Shown one piece after another: positions 63,724-64,000 of a DNA stretch of 64,000 bases. Where the stretch lies: the IMG/VR virus record IMGVR_UViG_3300025379_000003, positions 92,631 to 156,630 of that record; one strand, written 5' to 3'. The notes under the pieces are model-generated. The model ran no database searches. It saw only the letters and a list, made by a program, of their open reading frames with translations, and was not told where the DNA came from. The translations under genes were made by a program, and so were the position numbers. The stretch is from a virus. Position 1 is the stretch's first letter. Each line of letters begins with the position of its first letter.

Positions 63724-64000
63724 CTGTACTCAATATAGTTGTTATCTTTAATTGTTCTTGTGCTTTCAAAACATTGTCATACGCTATTTTAACAGCAGGA
63801 TTGGTTTTAATCAACTCCTGCATCTTCCATTCTTCATCACGTTTTTCTTTAGCCCAATCTAGTAGACTTGTTGCTTCACTATCTAATTGAACTGTAGCAT
63901 AAGATGTTTGTAAGGTCATCCAATTATTGCCATCCCATACTTCCACATTTTGTGTAGAAGTATTGAATCGCATGTTACCGATACCTTGTGCGCCAGAGTA
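63704..64000 (-). CDS. Unknown protein, partial at right edge
   Basis: The frame is open to the window edge; an internal ATG at 63973 may not be the true start, because the preceding codons read YSGAQGIGN in frame. The visible part has MRFNTSTQNVEVWDGNNW, a motif common in phage structural proteins and fibres, then a charged helix (EKRDEEWKMQELIKTN). The C-terminus overlaps the dpdA-like start by 20 bases. Function unknown; a small virion component is one possibility. Confidence 0.6.
   Translation of the reverse strand, partial: YSGAQGIGNMRFNTSTQNVEVWDGNNWMTLQTSYATVQLDSEATSLLDWAKEKRDEEWKMQELIKTNPAVKIAYDNVLKAQEQLKITTILSTDEKTTS

Overview
The window is a 64 kb piece of a T4-like myovirus genome (class Caudoviricetes). 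Four things show this: the T4 head-gene order portal (gp20), two small prohead-core genes, protease (gp21), scaffold (gp22); the recombination/late-transcription block gp46, gp47, gp55; a wedge and hub series gp53, gp5, gp25, gp6, gp7-like; and late-promoter motifs of the form TATAAATA. The DNA is AT-rich and gene-dense. Several small unknown genes look like those conserved in aquatic T4-like phages such as cyanophages, so an aquatic Gram-negative host is plausible. No photosynthesis gene, tRNA, integrase or CRISPR array was seen.

Layout. 1-6472 (minus): head morphogenesis and the tail tape measure. 6556-7643 (plus): a gp26-like protein and a small overlapping-frame partner with a candidate -1 frameshift site. 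7640-13447 (minus): a late-promoter gene of unknown function, a 430-base structured non-coding segment, a GIY-YIG nuclease, gp46/gp47 and the late sigma factor gp55. 13563-46731 (plus): one long structural block with baseplate hub and wedge, a 4296-residue baseplate protein containing a beta-propeller, a collagen-like fibre, a sedolisin-type protease and four paralogous fibre/collar genes. 46748-64000 (minus): mostly overlapping genes for nucleotide and DNA metabolism: thymidylate synthase, a MoxR ATPase with a VWA/metallopeptidase partner, RNase H-like nuclease, QueE, QueD-like protein, a DpdA-like transglycosylase, two phosphoribosyltransferases, a HIT protein, a glycosyltransferase, a cupin, two oxidoreductases and a HAD protein.

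How the parts work together. Near-consensus sigma70 promoters precede gp47/gp46, gp55, the MoxR gene and the VWA gene, as expected for early host-polymerase transcription. gp55 would then redirect polymerase to the TATAAATA-type sites near head, tail and baseplate genes. The QueE/QueD/DpdA set suggests that the phage replaces guanines in its DNA with a 7-deazaguanine; FolE and QueC are not in the window. The tail carries at least two enzyme activities: a transglycosylase-like domain on the gp5 spike and the sedolisin.

Most notable: the sedolisin gene inside the tail-fibre cluster; the 8549-8974 RNA, which can pair over the ribosome binding site and start codon of a small ORF; the TTTTTTC slippery site joining the gp26-like gene to the next frame; the split 7-deazaguanine pathway; and the giant propeller-bearing baseplate protein. 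All calls come from reading the sequence; no database search was run.
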